The translations under genes were made by a program, and so were the position numbers. From Dietzia aurantiaca (GTDB taxonomy: Bacteria > Actinomycetota > Actinomycetes > Mycobacteriales > Mycobacteriaceae): DNA of 64,000 nt. How positions within the stretch are numbered: the first letter of the stretch is position 1; every line of letters begins with the position of its first letter. The notes under the pieces were generated by a model that was given only the letters and a program-made list of their open reading frames with translations, searched no databases and was not told the origin of the DNA. Location of the stretch: NCBI RefSeq assembly GCF_021033825.1, contig NZ_JAIFXZ010000004.1, positions 160,472 through 224,471 on the forward strand, in the 5' to 3' direction. Below, in pieces: positions 10,591-20,326 of the stretch.

Positions 10591-10675
10591 GTCGGGGGTT
10601 CTCCCTTTGGTGAGTCGGTGGGCGGAGGTGTCGGGGTGGATCACCTCGGCACGGGCCGGCGCCCGGGCACTTGTC

Positions 10676-10717
10676 CCCAGGGTATCCGGTACGGACTCCG
10701 GGTCTGGGATACTGGGG
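10676..10717. promoter_or_regulatory. Inverted repeat upstream of smtB-zur
   Basis: CCCAGGGTATCC (10676-10687) and GGATACTGGGG (10707-10717) are nearly perfect inverted arms separated by 19 bases. A smaller repeat, TCCG-GTA-CGGA, lies between them. The element sits in the glyS/smtB divergent gap, 63 bases before the smtB start, where the SmtB operator lies in M. tuberculosis. An operator is plausible; the sequence differs from a classical SmtB 12-2-12 box, so this is inference. Confidence 0.35.
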
Positions 10718-10779
10718 TCCCCTGCCCGAAACGACATCGGCTGCGACCTGCCGGTCGCCCAGTCCGGAGAGTGGAGAAG

Positions 10780-11151
10780 ATGGCACCCGGATCACAGCGG
10801 ACGGCCGGCGGAGAGCCGGTCACGGACGTGCACGAGTCCGGGCTCCACGCCACCCCAGTGCCGCTCCCGTCCGCGCCTGTGATGTCGGCGGCGGGCGATC
10901 TGCTCCGGGCCCTGTCCGCGCCGCTGCGGATCGCGATCGTGCTCCAACTGGAGGACGGCCCCCGCTGCGTGCACGAACTCGTGGACGCGCTGGGGGTGAC
11001 CCAACCGCTCGTGAGTCAGCACCTGAAGGTGCTCAAGTCCTCCGGGGTGGTCTCCTCGCACCGGCAGGGCCGCGAGATGCGCTATGAACTGCTCGACGAG
11101 CACCTACTGAGTATCGTCGAGGCGGCGGTCGACCACGCCGGGGAAGGATGA
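10780..11151 (+). CDS. smtB: ArsR/SmtB-family metal-sensing repressor
   Basis: A 123-residue winged-helix protein. After a disordered N-terminus of about 35 residues, the ArsR fold runs from [18 protein letters not shown] to [10 protein letters not shown]. The recognition helix is [17 protein letters not shown], and the wing is [16 protein letters not shown]. Candidate metal ligands on the last helix include Glu, Asp and His of EAAVDH, the alpha-5 site used by zinc sensors. In M. tuberculosis the equivalent gene (Rv2358) is a zinc-released repressor of its own operon with zur (Rv2359). Here zur follows after 6 bases. Start ATG 10780 has GGAG a few bases upstream. The symbol rests on synteny and fold. 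Confidence 0.85.
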   Translation: MAPGSQRTAGGEPVTDVHESGLHATPVPLPSAPVMSAAGDLLRALSAPLRIAIVLQLEDGPRCVHELVDALGVTQPLVSQHLKVLKSSGVVSSHRQGREMRYELLDEHLLSIVEAAVDHAGEG

Positions 11152-11157
11152 TCTCCA

Positions 11158-11571
11158 ATGACCACCCCCGACAAACCGATCGGTGTGCGCTCCACCAGGC
11201 AACGCAGTGCGATCTCCGCCCTGCTCGACGAGTCCAAGGGATTCCGGTCCGCCCAGGACCTGCATGCGGAGCTGCGCGACAAGGGCGACGCGATCGGCCT
11301 GACCACCGTGTACCGGACGTTGCAGTCGATGGCCGATGCCGGCGCCGTGGACGTGCTGCGCACCGACTCCGGCGAACTGATCTTCCGGAAGTGCTCGGAC
11401 TCGCACCACCATCATCTGGTGTGCCGGGAATGCGGCTTCACTGTCGAGGTCGAGGAGCCCAAGGTCGAGATGTGGGCGCGCAGCGCCGGCCTCGCCCACG
11501 GGTTCACCGACGTCACCCACTCCGTGGAACTGTTCGGCCTCTGCGCCGAGTGCGCCGCCCGGGCCGGCTGA
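11158..11571 (+). CDS. zur: Zinc uptake regulator Zur (FurB)
   Basis: A 137-residue Fur-family repressor that senses zinc and shuts off uptake and zinc-free ribosomal protein genes. The DNA-binding helix is GLTTVYRTLQSMADAG. The dimerisation half carries the metal sites: the run KCSDSHHHHLVCREC, then E-rich VEVEEPKVE, and the structural zinc pair CREC and CAEC (CxxC twice). HSVELFGLC is the usual end. In M. tuberculosis smtB and furB form one operon in which SmtB represses furB at low zinc; the 6-base gap here predicts the same coupling. No canonical Zur box was seen close by. Confidence 0.94.
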   Translation: MTTPDKPIGVRSTRQRSAISALLDESKGFRSAQDLHAELRDKGDAIGLTTVYRTLQSMADAGAVDVLRTDSGELIFRKCSDSHHHHLVCRECGFTVEVEEPKVEMWARSAGLAHGFTDVTHSVELFGLCAECAARAG

Positions 11572-11639
11572 CCCGGTTCGGCCCGTGCCGGGCGTGATCG
11601 ACCCGGGCCGACCACCGGGCGACCACGCCGGCCGGGGTC

Positions 11640-12479
11640 TCAGGGTGGGGTGACGCCGCCGAAGCGACGGTCGCGCTCGGCGTACTCCAGGCACGCGGCC
11701 CACAGGTCACGCCGGTCGAAGTCCGGGAACAGGGTGTCCTGGAAGACGAACTCGGCGTACGCGCTCTGCCAGAGCAGGAAGTTCGACGTGCGCAGCTCGC
11801 CGGACGGCCGCAGGAACAGGTCCACGTCGGGCATGTCCGGCTCGTCCAGGTACTGCGCGAAGTCGTCCTCGGAGAGGTCGTCGGGCGAGATCTCACCGGC
11901 CGCCACCCGTCGGGCGAAGGCCTGCGCGGCGTCGACGATCTCGGCGCGACCGCCGTAGTTGACGCACATCGCCAACGTCATCACCGTGTTGTCCCGGGTC
12001 AGCTCCTCGGCCTCCTCGAGTTCCGAGATCACCGACTTCCACAGTCGGGGGCGTCGCCCCGCCCACCGGACCCGCACCCCGAGCGCGTTCATCTCGTCGC
12101 GGCGCCGCCGGAGCACGTCCCGGTTGAAGCCCATGAGGAAGCGGACCTCCTCGGGACTGCGCTTCCAGTTCTCGGTGGAGAAGGCGTACGCGGACAGGTA
12201 CGGGATCCCCATCTCGATGCACCCCTGGACCACGTCCATGAGGACGGCCTCGCCCCGCTTGTGTCCTTCGGTGCGTGGCAGTCCGCGCTCCTGGGCCCAG
12301 CGACCGTTCCCGTCCATGACCAGGGCGACGTGGCCGGGCACGAACTCCGCGGGGATCGCGGGAGGCGTGGCCCCGGAAGGGTGCGGCGTCGGCGGCCGGA
12401 CGGCCGCGCGCTCCCCCGCGACCGCCGCCGTGGTGCCCGCGGTGGCGGAGCGCTTACGAAATCTGGGCAGTCCGGGCAC
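11640..12479 (-). CDS. uppS: Long-chain Z-isoprenyl diphosphate synthase
   Basis: A cis-prenyltransferase that builds the polyprenyl diphosphate carrier for peptidoglycan and arabinogalactan. 279 residues with the family signature [20 protein letters not shown], where Asp binds the Mg-pyrophosphate, then [12 protein letters not shown] and the terminal [18 protein letters not shown]. The M. tuberculosis orthologue Rv2361c makes decaprenyl diphosphate; the chain length here is inferred from lineage. The start is GTG 12479 with GGAGGAG six bases upstream, which places it 26 bases inside the end of recO. The 68 bases between its stop and zur hold only weak GC-rich inverted repeats. Confidence 0.93.
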   Translation of the reverse strand: MPGLPRFRKRSATAGTTAAVAGERAAVRPPTPHPSGATPPAIPAEFVPGHVALVMDGNGRWAQERGLPRTEGHKRGEAVLMDVVQGCIEMGIPYLSAYAFSTENWKRSPEEVRFLMGFNRDVLRRRRDEMNALGVRVRWAGRRPRLWKSVISELEEAEELTRDNTVMTLAMCVNYGGRAEIVDAAQAFARRVAAGEISPDDLSEDDFAQYLDEPDMPDVDLFLRPSGELRTSNFLLWQSAYAEFVFQDTLFPDFDRRDLWAACLEYAERDRRFGGVTPP

Positions 12480-13269
12480 TGGACTCCTCCCTGTGGTCAC
12501 GGGCGATCGCGTGCGGCGCTGGGTGTCCCACGCCGCGGTCGACGAGGGGCAGGCTGCGCAGGTCACGCTCCAGATGCCACTGGAGGTGGGCCGCGGCGAT
12601 CCCGGAGGCCTGCCGGACGACGGCGGGCGAGGACACCGCGACGGCGCCCCACTGCCCGGCCATCAGCGCCGCGAGATGCTCGGCGACGCCGGGCGAGAGC
12701 ATCGCACATCCCTGCGGCCGGCAGTGCACGCACACGGTGCCGCCGGAGGGCACATGGAACGCCCGGTGCGGCCCCACCGCGCCGCAGCGCACGCAGCAGT
12801 CCAGGACCGGCTCCCAGCCGGACGCGGACATGGCGCGCAGAAGGAAGGCGTCGGCGACCAGCCCCGGGGAACGTCGCTGTTCCGCGAGGGAGCGCAGGGC
12901 GCCGACGGCGAGGCCGAGCAGCCGCGGGGTCGGAGCCCCCTCCTCGCCTGCGAGTCGTTCAGCGGTCTCGAGGACCACGCACCCGGAGGTGTACGAGGGA
13001 TAGTCGGCCACGAGAGGGCGGGCCAGGGACTCCCGGCTCGAGGCCTGGCGGACCGTCCCCAGCCCACTACGGCCACGGCCGGGCGCGATCTGCACCTCCA
13101 CCACGGCGAACGGCTCGAGACTGGCGCCCATACGTGAGCGGGTGCGGCGCACCGCCCGGGCGACCGCGCGGACCAGTCCGTGCTGCTCGGTCAGCAGCGT
13201 GACGACCCGGTCGGCCTCACCGAGGTCGTAGGTTCGCACGACGAGGCCGGTGTCGGTGAAGGGATGCAT
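12454..13269 (-). CDS. recO: DNA repair protein RecO
   Basis: Recombination mediator that loads RecA on SSB-coated gaps with RecR. The 271 residues begin with the OB-fold ([20 protein letters not shown]), pass through a helical core, and carry the zinc site [13 protein letters not shown] ... CVHCRPQGC with four Cys. Start ATG 13269 has GAGAGGAG upstream. Translationally linked to uppS by overlap, as in mycobacteria. In M. tuberculosis an amidase gene (amiA2) lies between recO and era; it is absent here and the gap is only 80 bases. Confidence 0.95.
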   Translation of the reverse strand: MHPFTDTGLVVRTYDLGEADRVVTLLTEQHGLVRAVARAVRRTRSRMGASLEPFAVVEVQIAPGRGRSGLGTVRQASSRESLARPLVADYPSYTSGCVVLETAERLAGEEGAPTPRLLGLAVGALRSLAEQRRSPGLVADAFLLRAMSASGWEPVLDCCVRCGAVGPHRAFHVPSGGTVCVHCRPQGCAMLSPGVAEHLAALMAGQWGAVAVSSPAVVRQASGIAAAHLQWHLERDLRSLPLVDRGVGHPAPHAIARDHREESSARTAQIS

Positions 13270-13349
13270 TCCGGTCTCCTCTCGGCATCGGTGGGGCGGC
13301 GCTCGGCGTCAGCGTGAAGGTTCATCATCCCACTGGCGGCGGCCGGAGC

Positions 13350-14258
13350 CTAGAAGCCGAGCCGCCCCAGCATCTTGGGATCTCGCTGCCACTCCTTGAG
13401 CACCTTGACGTGCAGGTCCAGGTAGACCCTGGTGCCCAGTAGCTTCTCGATCCCCGCGCGGGCCTGCGTGCCCACGTCGCGCATGCGGGCACCCTTCGGA
13501 CCCAGGACGATCGCCTTCTGGCTCTGGCGCTCGACGTACACGGTCGCGTGCACGTCCACCATGTCGTCGCGGCCCTCGTGCGGCAGGACCTCTTCGATGG
13601 TCACCGCGATCGAGTGCGGCAGCTCGTCACGCACGCCCTCGAGCGCCGCCTCTCGGATGAGCTCGGCCATCCGGGACTCGTCGGATTCCTCGGTGATGAT
13701 GTCGTCGGGATAGAACTGCGGCCCCTCCGGCAGCAGTGAGGCGATGACCTCGGCCACCACGTCGACCTGCTTTCCCGAGACCGCCGACACGGGGACCACC
13801 TCGGCGTCGGGGCCCAGGAACTTCGACACGGCGACGAGCTGCTCCATGACCTTCTGCTTGGAGACCGAGTCGATCTTGGTCACCAGGCCCATCACCGGCG
13901 TCGTGGGGCACAGGGTGCGGACCTGCTCGAGGATCCACTTGTCCCCGGGGCCGATCCGCTCACCGACGGGGAAGCACATCCCGATCAGGTCGACGTCGGA
14001 GAAGGTCTCCTCCACCAACGCGTTGAGTCGCTCGCCCAGCAGGGTGCGGGGCCGGTGCAGGCCGGGGGTGTCCACGAGGATGATCTGGGCGTTCTCCCGG
14101 TGCACGATGCCGCGGATCGCGTGACGGGTGGTCTGGGGGCGCGACGAGGTGATCGCGATCTTCTCCCCCACCAGCGCGTTGGTCAGCGTCGATTTACCGG
14201 TGTTGGGACGTCCGACGAAACTGACGAACCCACTGCGGAACCCCTCGGGCGTGCTCAT
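13350..14258 (-). CDS. era: GTPase Era
   Basis: Ribosome assembly GTPase that binds the 3' end of 16S rRNA. G1 is [11 protein letters not shown]3 is DTPGLHRP, G4 is TKID, followed by the KH domain with [18 protein letters not shown]. 302 residues, usual length. Its ATG overlaps the corC stop by four bases (ATGA), so it is translated from the corC message. Confidence 0.97.
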   Translation of the reverse strand: MSTPEGFRSGFVSFVGRPNTGKSTLTNALVGEKIAITSSRPQTTRHAIRGIVHRENAQIILVDTPGLHRPRTLLGERLNALVEETFSDVDLIGMCFPVGERIGPGDKWILEQVRTLCPTTPVMGLVTKIDSVSKQKVMEQLVAVSKFLGPDAEVVPVSAVSGKQVDVVAEVIASLLPEGPQFYPDDIITEESDESRMAELIREAALEGVRDELPHSIAVTIEEVLPHEGRDDMVDVHATVYVERQSQKAIVLGPKGARMRDVGTQARAGIEKLLGTRVYLDLHVKVLKEWQRDPKMLGRLGF

Positions 14259-15571
14259 CTGTTCTCCTCGTCGTCGTCACTACCGGTCTTCTCCACGACG
14301 GCGCGCTCGGCCACCACGGTCACCACTTTCACGCGTCCCCGCCGGTCGTGCCCGCCCTCGGCGCGCAGGTCGAGCCCCGTGGAGACCACGCGCGCGCCCG
14401 GCAGCGGGACGCGCCCGAGCTCCAGGGCGAGCAACCCTCCGAGGGTCTCGACCTCCTCGGTGACCTCGCCCGGGAACTCGATGTCGAACAGGTCGGCCAC
14501 CTCGTCCAGGCCCAGCCGCGCCGACAGCCGGTACCGGCCGGCCCCGATCTCCTCCACAGGAGGCACCTCGGTGGTGTCGTACTCGTCGACGATCTCGCCG
14601 ACGATCTCCTCGAGGATGTCCTCGATGGACACCAGGCCGGCGGTCCCGCCGTACTCGTCGACGAGGATCGCCAGGTGGTTATGGTCGCGCTGCATCTCCG
14701 AGAGCAGGTCGTCGATCCGCTTGGCGTCGGGCACGAAGACCGCCGGCCGCATGACCTCGGCGACCGGTGCCGCCCGGCCGTCCGGGTCGTCGAGGCGCGC
14801 CACGATGTCGCGCAGGTACACTACGCCCACCACGTCATCCGAGTTCTCGGTGTCCACCACCGGGATCCGCGAGTAGCCGGACTTGACCGTCAGGCGCGCG
14901 GCCTGGCCGACGGTCTTGTCGGACTCGATCCACACCATCTCGGTGCGCGGCGTCATGACCTCCCGCGCCGTGGTGTCGCCGAGTTCGAAGACGGACTGGA
15001 TCATGCGGGATTCGTCATCCGCGACGACCCCGCGCTCCCGCGCCATGTCCACGATCTCGAGCAACTCGATCTCCGAGGCGAACGGGCCGTTGCGGAAGCC
15101 GCCGCCCGGGGTGACGGCGTTACCGACGCCGACCAGCAACCGGGCGACCGGCCCGAGGACGACCCCCACCACCGTCATGGGCACGGCCGACCCCAGCGCG
15201 ATCGAGTAGGCGTGCTGGCGGCCGAGCGTGCGCGGCCCGACCCCGGCCACCACATAGGCCGCGACCGTGGTCACGGCCGCGGCGGTCACCAGTGCCCACG
15301 CCGCCGAGTCGATGACGTCGTTGAACACCACGGTGAACAGCACGGCGGTCGCCACCAGGCTCAGCACGTGGACCAGCACCGCCACGTTGATGTAGCGGGG
15401 CCGCTGCTTCAACATCGTGGACAGCCGCGCCGCCCCGTACCGGCCCTCCTTGGCCATCTCCTCCACGCGCGCCACCGACACGGTGCTCAGGGCGGCGTCG
15501 AGAGCGGAGAACAGACCGGCGGTGAGAATGAGCAGGACGGCGCCGACCGCCGCGAGGATCGTCTCGTCCAC
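14255..15571 (-). CDS. CorC/HlyC-type transport protein (CNNM/DUF21 + CBS)
   Basis: A 438-residue membrane protein. An N-terminal DUF21 block with about four helices (residues 1-150) is followed by a linker with [15 protein letters not shown], which opens the first of two CBS domains (about 210-330). A C-terminal CorC_HlyC domain ends with GRVKVVTV. The family takes part in magnesium or cobalt efflux; CBS domains usually bind ATP-Mg. Position between ybeY and era is conserved in M. tuberculosis (Rv2366c). Start is GTG 15571, 3 bases after the ybeY stop. Confidence 0.9.
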   Translation of the reverse strand: MDETILAAVGAVLLILTAGLFSALDAALSTVSVARVEEMAKEGRYGAARLSTMLKQRPRYINVAVLVHVLSLVATAVLFTVVFNDVIDSAAWALVTAAAVTTVAAYVVAGVGPRTLGRQHAYSIALGSAVPMTVVGVVLGPVARLLVGVGNAVTPGGGFRNGPFASEIELLEIVDMARERGVVADDESRMIQSVFELGDTTAREVMTPRTEMVWIESDKTVGQAARLTVKSGYSRIPVVDTENSDDVVGVVYLRDIVARLDDPDGRAAPVAEVMRPAVFVPDAKRIDDLLSEMQRDHNHLAILVDEYGGTAGLVSIEDILEEIVGEIVDEYDTTEVPPVEEIGAGRYRLSARLGLDEVADLFDIEFPGEVTEEVETLGGLLALELGRVPLPGARVVSTGLDLRAEGGHDRRGRVKVVTVVAERAVVEKTGSDDDEENR

Positions 15572-15574
15572 GAC

Positions 15575-16057
15575 TCAGGCGTCCCCCGCCGGGCGTTCGT
15601 CCCGGTGGTCGTACCACTCGGCCAGGAGCTCGTTCTGCAGCCCGAACATCTCCCGCTCCTCCGCGGGCTCCGCGTGGTCATAACCGAGCAGGTGCAGGCA
15701 GCCGTGGACGGTGAGCAGCGCCAACTCGTGCGCGAGCGGATGCCCGGAGCTGGCGGCCTGGTCGGCGGCGAACGCCGGGCACAGCACGATGTCACCGAGC
15801 ATGGCGGGCCCGGGCTCGGGCAGGTCCGGGCGTCCGCCGGGGGTGAGCTCGTCCATCGGGAAGCTCATCACGTCGGTCGGCCCGGGCAGGTTCATCCACG
15901 TCACGTGGAGATCGGCCATGGTGTCCTTGTCGACGAGCGTGATGGACAACTCGGCGGCCGGGTGGACGTCCATCCGGGCGATCACGAACGCGGCCACGTC
16001 GACGAGCTCTGCCTCGTCGACCTCCACTCCCGACTCGTTGGCGACCTCGATACTCAT
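15575..16057 (-). CDS. ybeY: Endoribonuclease YbeY
   Basis: Single-strand endoribonuclease in 16S rRNA 3' maturation and ribosome quality control. The zinc site is H-x3-H-x5-H in [11 protein letters not shown], in the usual position near residue 115. 160 residues. Its ATG overlaps the phoH stop (ATGA). Confidence 0.96.
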   Translation of the reverse strand: MSIEVANESGVEVDEAELVDVAAFVIARMDVHPAAELSITLVDKDTMADLHVTWMNLPGPTDVMSFPMDELTPGGRPDLPEPGPAMLGDIVLCPAFAADQAASSGHPLAHELALLTVHGCLHLLGYDHAEPAEEREMFGLQNELLAEWYDHRDERPAGDA

Positions 16058-17106
16058 CGGCGGCGCTGCTCCCTGTTCCTGTGCGGCTCGGTGTTCCGGT
16101 GTGACCGGGTCTCGTTCTGGCCCCGTTCGAGGCGGGCTTCGTGCTTGGCGTAGGCGTCCACGATCCGGCCGACCAACGCATGCCGGACCACGTCCTTCGA
16201 GGTGAGCTCCGAGAAGTGGATGCCCTCGACCCCGGAGAGGATCTCGCGCACCACCTTCAGGCCGGAGCGCTGCCCGCCGGGCAGGTCGATCTGGGTGATG
16301 TCGCCCGTCACGACGATCTTTGACCCGAAGCCCAGGCGCGTGAGGAACATCTTCATCTGCTCGGGCGTGGTGTTCTGGGCCTCGTCCAGCACGATGAACG
16401 AGTCGTTGAGCGTGCGCCCGCGCATGTACGCCAGCGGCGCCACCTCGATCACGCCGGCCGCCATGAGCTTGGGGATGGTCTCGGGGTCCATCATGTCGTG
16501 CAGCGAGTCGAACAGCGGCCGCAGGTACGGGTCGATCTTCTCGTGCAGCGTGCCCGGCAGGTATCCGAGCCGCTCCCCTGCCTCCACCGCGGGCCGCGTG
16601 AGGATGATGCGGCTAACCTCCTTGGCGCGCAACGCGGCGACGGCCTTGGCCATGGCGAGATAGGTCTTACCGGTGCCGGCGGGGCCGAGCCCGAAGGAGA
16701 TGGTGTGCTCGTCGATCGCGTCGACGTACCGCTTCTGCCCGAGCGTCTTGGGCCGGATCATCCCGCCACGGCGCGAGAGCACGTCGGTGCCCAGCACTTC
16801 CTCAGCGGTCAGCGGACCGGACCCGGCGAGGATCTCGACCGACCGACGCACAGAGGCGGGGGTGATCTCCACGCCCTTGCGGGCCTGGCGCAGCAGGTCC
16901 GACACGACGCGAGAGGCGGTGTCGACCGCCTCCGGATGGCCGGAGACGGTCATGGTGCCGCCCCGGACGTGCAGGTCGGCGTCGAGAAGTTCCTCGAGGG
17001 TGCGGAGGTTGGTGTCGGCGGCGCCGAGCACCGCCATCGCCAGGTCGGGGTCGAGCTGGACCGCCGTGCGGACGGTATCGCTGTCTGGGGTGCTTACGTG
17101 GATCAC
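16054..17106 (-). CDS. phoH: PhoH-family ATPase (PhoH1)
   Basis: A 350-residue P-loop protein with an N-terminal RNA-binding-like domain (about 1-95, [10 protein letters not shown] region) and the PhoH ATPase domain. Walker A is [11 protein letters not shown], and the Walker B region is [29 protein letters not shown] is the family signature. PhoH1 proteins lie next to ybeY in many bacteria and are thought to act in RNA metabolism. The start is GTG 17106, sharing GTGA with the rsmE stop; an upstream ATG at 17157 would lie inside rsmE. Confidence 0.93.
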   Translation of the reverse strand: MIHVSTPDSDTVRTAVQLDPDLAMAVLGAADTNLRTLEELLDADLHVRGGTMTVSGHPEAVDTASRVVSDLLRQARKGVEITPASVRRSVEILAGSGPLTAEEVLGTDVLSRRGGMIRPKTLGQKRYVDAIDEHTISFGLGPAGTGKTYLAMAKAVAALRAKEVSRIILTRPAVEAGERLGYLPGTLHEKIDPYLRPLFDSLHDMMDPETIPKLMAAGVIEVAPLAYMRGRTLNDSFIVLDEAQNTTPEQMKMFLTRLGFGSKIVVTGDITQIDLPGGQRSGLKVVREILSGVEGIHFSELTSKDVVRHALVGRIVDAYAKHEARLERGQNETRSHRNTEPHRNREQRRR

Positions 17107-17915
17107 TTCCCGTGGTGTGGTGCGGTTGACCCGAGTGTAGTACCCGCGCCGGCCCACCTCGGGGTGAGAACGCCGAGCGCCCCCAACGCGACGGCCGCGG
17201 CGGTGGAGGTGCGCAGGACCTCCGGTCCCAGCACGACGGGGCGTGCGCCGGCGCCGGTCAGTGCCTCCAGCTCGGCGTCGGAGACGCCGCCCTCGGGCCC
17301 GACGACGACGAGGACGTTCACCGGCCGCCCGTGGGCCCCGGGAGTCGGGGCGGTCACCGCGTCCGCGAACGGCACGGCCCCCTCCTCGTGCAGGATCAGC
17401 ACGCGTGTCCCGGCGGCCGCTTCCTCGGCGACGACCCGGGCCAGGGCTGCCGAGTCGAGCAGCTCACCGATCTCGGGCTCGTGGGCCCGCCGCGACTGCT
17501 TGGCGGCGGCCCGCGCGGCGTTCGCCCACTTGGTGCGGCCCTTGCCCACCTTGGCACCGGCCCAGCGACTCACGCAGCGCTCGGCCTGCCAGGGAACGAT
17601 CCGGTCCGCGCCGGCCTCGGTCGCCAGCTCCACCGCCAGTTCGGAGCGTTCCGATTTGGGCAGCGCCTGGACGACCGTGACCTCCGGGACGGGGCGCGGG
17701 ACGTCCGTCCGGGTGCCGACCTCGGCCTCGACGACGCCGGGGCTCGTCGTCGTCACCACACAGTCGGCCACGGCCCCACGGCCGTCACCGACGCGGATCG
17801 GTTCCCCCGGGCGGAGCCGCAGCGCGCTGCCGGCGTGACGCCCCTCGGGGCCGTCGAGCACGACGGTCTCACCGATGCCGGGGACGGCCTCCACCCGGAA
17901 CAGCGACGGGGTCAC
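17103..17915 (-). CDS. rsmE: 16S rRNA m3U1498 methyltransferase RsmE
   Basis: SPOUT-class RNA methyltransferase modifying U1498 in the decoding region. An N-terminal PUA-like part is followed by the knot domain with LVVVGPEGGVSDAELEAL and LGPEVLRTSTAAAVAL, the two diagnostic stretches that bind S-adenosylmethionine. 270 residues, GTG start. Six bases downstream of dnaJ and overlapping phoH. Confidence 0.95.
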   Translation of the reverse strand: MTPSLFRVEAVPGIGETVVLDGPEGRHAGSALRLRPGEPIRVGDGRGAVADCVVTTTSPGVVEAEVGTRTDVPRPVPEVTVVQALPKSERSELAVELATEAGADRIVPWQAERCVSRWAGAKVGKGRTKWANAARAAAKQSRRAHEPEIGELLDSAALARVVAEEAAAGTRVLILHEEGAVPFADAVTAPTPGAHGRPVNVLVVVGPEGGVSDAELEALTGAGARPVVLGPEVLRTSTAAAVALGALGVLTPRWAGAGTTLGSTAPHHGK

Positions 17916-17921
17916 GGAACG

Positions 17922-19088
17922 TCAGTGCCCGGCGACCGCGTCGCGCAGGCGGGAGAACAGACCGCCGCGGCGGGCGGTGTCCTCGCTGACGACCTCGGCC
18001 GAATCGCCGTCCAGGCGACGCAACTGCTCGACGAGGTCGCGGCGCTTGCGGTCGAGCTTCTCGGGCACCACGACCTCCATGTGCACGGTGAGGTCGCCTG
18101 CGCCGCCACCTCGGACGCGCGGCATTCCGCGGTCGGTGAGGGTGACGGTGTGGCCGGGCTGGGTGCCCGCCGGGATCTCGATCTCGATCGGGTCGCCGAT
18201 GACGGTCTCGAGCTCGACGGTGCCGCCGAGCATCGCGTCGACCACCGGGACCCGCACGGTGCAGTGCAGGTCCTCGCCGTCGCGTACGAACACCGGGTGC
18301 GTGCGCTCGTTGACCTCGATGTACAGGTCGCCGGCGGGCCCGCCGCCGGGGCCCACCTCGCCCTGGCCGGACAGCCGGATCCGCATGCCGCCGCCGACAC
18401 CGGCGGGGATCTTGGCGGAGACGGTGCGACGCTTACGGACGCGGCCCTGACCGGTGCAGTCACCACACGGATCGGTGATGATCTCGCCGGTCCCGGCGCA
18501 CGTCGGGCACGGGCGGCTGGTCATGATATTGCCCAGCAGCGAGCGCTGCACGGACTGGATCTCGCCCTGGCCCTGGCACATGCCGCAGGTGGCGGGCGGC
18601 GCATCGGAGGCCGAGCCCTTGCCGTGACAGGTCTCGCACAGCACCGCCGTGTCGACCTTGATCTCCTTGGTGACGCCGGTCGCGCACTCGTCCAGGGTCA
18701 GGTTCACCCGGATGAGCGCGTCCGAACCGGGCTGGACCCGGCTGCGCGGGCCCCGGCCGCCGCCTCCGCCTCCGGCACCACCGAAGAAGGCCTCGAACAC
18801 GTCGCCGAGGCCGCCACCGAATCCACCGCCGAAGCCGCCGCCGCCATATCCGCCACCGCCGCCGCCGCCGGAGTCGAGCGGATCCCCGCCCATGTCGACG
18901 ATGCGTCGCTTCTCCGGGTCGGTGAGGACCTCGTAGATCGCGGTGATCTCGCTGAACCGCTCACGCGCCTCGTCCGACGGGTTGACGTCAGGGTGGAGCT
19001 CGCGGGCGAGCTTGCGGTAGGCGCGCTTGATCTCGGTCTCCGAGGCGCCCCTATCGACCCCGAGGGTCCCGTAGTAGTCGCGTGACAC
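17922..19088 (-). CDS. dnaJ: Chaperone DnaJ (DnaJ2)
   Basis: Hsp40 co-chaperone that stimulates DnaK. 388 residues: J domain with [12 protein letters not shown] (HPD), a glycine-rich linker with long runs of Gly and Phe (about 70-110), and four CxxCxGxG repeats ([32 protein letters not shown]). The C-terminal substrate-binding domains include [15 protein letters not shown]. Start is GTG 19088 with AAAGG six bases upstream. It follows hrcA by 83 bases on the same strand, the usual hrcA-dnaJ2 arrangement of actinobacteria. Confidence 0.97.
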   Translation of the reverse strand: MSRDYYGTLGVDRGASETEIKRAYRKLARELHPDVNPSDEARERFSEITAIYEVLTDPEKRRIVDMGGDPLDSGGGGGGGYGGGGFGGGFGGGLGDVFEAFFGGAGGGGGGRGPRSRVQPGSDALIRVNLTLDECATGVTKEIKVDTAVLCETCHGKGSASDAPPATCGMCQGQGEIQSVQRSLLGNIMTSRPCPTCAGTGEIITDPCGDCTGQGRVRKRRTVSAKIPAGVGGGMRIRLSGQGEVGPGGGPAGDLYIEVNERTHPVFVRDGEDLHCTVRVPVVDAMLGGTVELETVIGDPIEIEIPAGTQPGHTVTLTDRGMPRVRGGGAGDLTVHMEVVVPEKLDRKRRDLVEQLRRLDGDSAEVVSEDTARRGGLFSRLRDAVAGH

Positions 19089-19171
19089 GTCTGACCTTTC
19101 GTTCAAGAAGACTGTTCGTGCTCGTGGTGCCGCCTGCTCGACGCCGCGGCTCCTGGAAGAGAGTACGGGGG

Positions 19172-20212
19172 TCAGCGCCCGCCGAGGATCTCGCCCACGT
19201 AGTGGGCAACAGCGGCGACCGAGGCGATTGTTCCCGGATAATCCATCCGGGTGGGTCCCAGCACCCCCATGCCACCGAACGCGTGGCCCTCCGCGCCGTA
19301 CTGCGAGGAGACCACCGACGCGCCGCGGATCTCGGCCGACTGGGTCTCCGCGCCGATCTGCACGGTGACCCCGCCCGGCCCGCCCGCACCCACGGCCTGG
19401 GCGGCGGTGAGCAGACGCAGGATCACGACCTGCTCCTCCAGCGCCTCCAGCACCGATCGCAGTGAGCCGTCGAAGTCGGCGGCGCTCCGTGTGAGGTTGG
19501 CGGTGCCGCCCAGCACGATCCGGTCGTCCGGGTGCTCGACGAGCGTGTCCACGAGCACGGTGACGCAACGCTCCACCGCGTCGCGGTACGCCGGCCGGGC
19601 CTGCTCCCCCGTGGCCGTGAGTGCCGCGGAGGCGTCCGCGAGACGCTTGTCGGCCACGGCCTCGGAGAGCAGGGTCCGGATCTCGGCGAGGTGCTCCTCG
19701 GTATGCGGGGCCGCGAGCTCGACAGTTCGCTGGTCGACGCGGCCGGTGTCGGTGATGAGGACCAGGAGCAGCCGCGTGGGGGTCAGGCTCACCACCTCGA
19801 GATGCCGCACGGTCGAGCGGTCGAGGACCGGGTACTGGACCACCGCGACCTGGCGGGTGAGCTGCGACAGCAGACGAACCGCCCGTCGGAGCACGTCGTC
19901 CAGGTCGAGCGCGCCTTCGAGGAAGGCCCGGATGGCCTTGCGCTCGGCTCGCGAGAGCGGCGTGATCTCCTCGATCGAGTCGACGAAGTGGCGGTAGCCC
20001 TTCTCCGTGGGCACGCGCCCCGAGCTCGTGTGGGGCTGCACGATGAACCCCTCCGCCTCCAGTACCGCCATGTCGTTGCGGATGGTCGCGCTGGACACTC
20101 CCAGTGCGTGCCGGTCGACGAGCGCCTTGGAGCCGACCGGTTCGTGGCAGGCGATGTAGTCCGAGACGATGGCCCGCAGGACGTCGGTCCTACGGTCTGA
20201 TGCGCTCGACAT
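19172..20212 (-). CDS. hrcA: Heat-inducible transcription repressor HrcA
   Basis: Represses class I heat-shock genes by binding CIRCE elements, with GroE as its folding sensor. 346 residues: winged helix with [18 protein letters not shown] and [18 protein letters not shown], then a GAF-like dimer domain. Start ATG 20212 has AAGGAGGG upstream. No CIRCE palindrome was found in the 114 bases before the gene; instead a 22-base direct repeat lies there. Confidence 0.96.
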   Translation of the reverse strand: MSSASDRRTDVLRAIVSDYIACHEPVGSKALVDRHALGVSSATIRNDMAVLEAEGFIVQPHTSSGRVPTEKGYRHFVDSIEEITPLSRAERKAIRAFLEGALDLDDVLRRAVRLLSQLTRQVAVVQYPVLDRSTVRHLEVVSLTPTRLLLVLITDTGRVDQRTVELAAPHTEEHLAEIRTLLSEAVADKRLADASAALTATGEQARPAYRDAVERCVTVLVDTLVEHPDDRIVLGGTANLTRSAADFDGSLRSVLEALEEQVVILRLLTAAQAVGAGGPGGVTVQIGAETQSAEIRGASVVSSQYGAEGHAFGGMGVLGPTRMDYPGTIASVAAVAHYVGEILGGR

Positions 20213-20258
20213 GGACCGCCCTCCTTCCAGTTCTCCGGTGCTGTGTGTCTACGACTTC

Positions 20259-20302
20259 ACCCGCGGAACGGGCCCGATTCACCCGCCGCATGGGCCCGAT
20301 TC
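20259..20302. repeat. 22-base tandem direct repeat upstream of hrcA
   Basis: Two adjoining copies of a 22-base unit (20259-20280 and 20281-20302) match at 19 of 22 positions. Read on the minus strand, each begins GAATCGGGCCC and ends CGGGT. They lie 47-90 bases before the hrcA start, where a promoter or operator is expected. The function is unknown. Confidence 0.7.
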
Positions 20303-20326
20303 TAGGCGAGCCCGGGCGTGTTCTCC

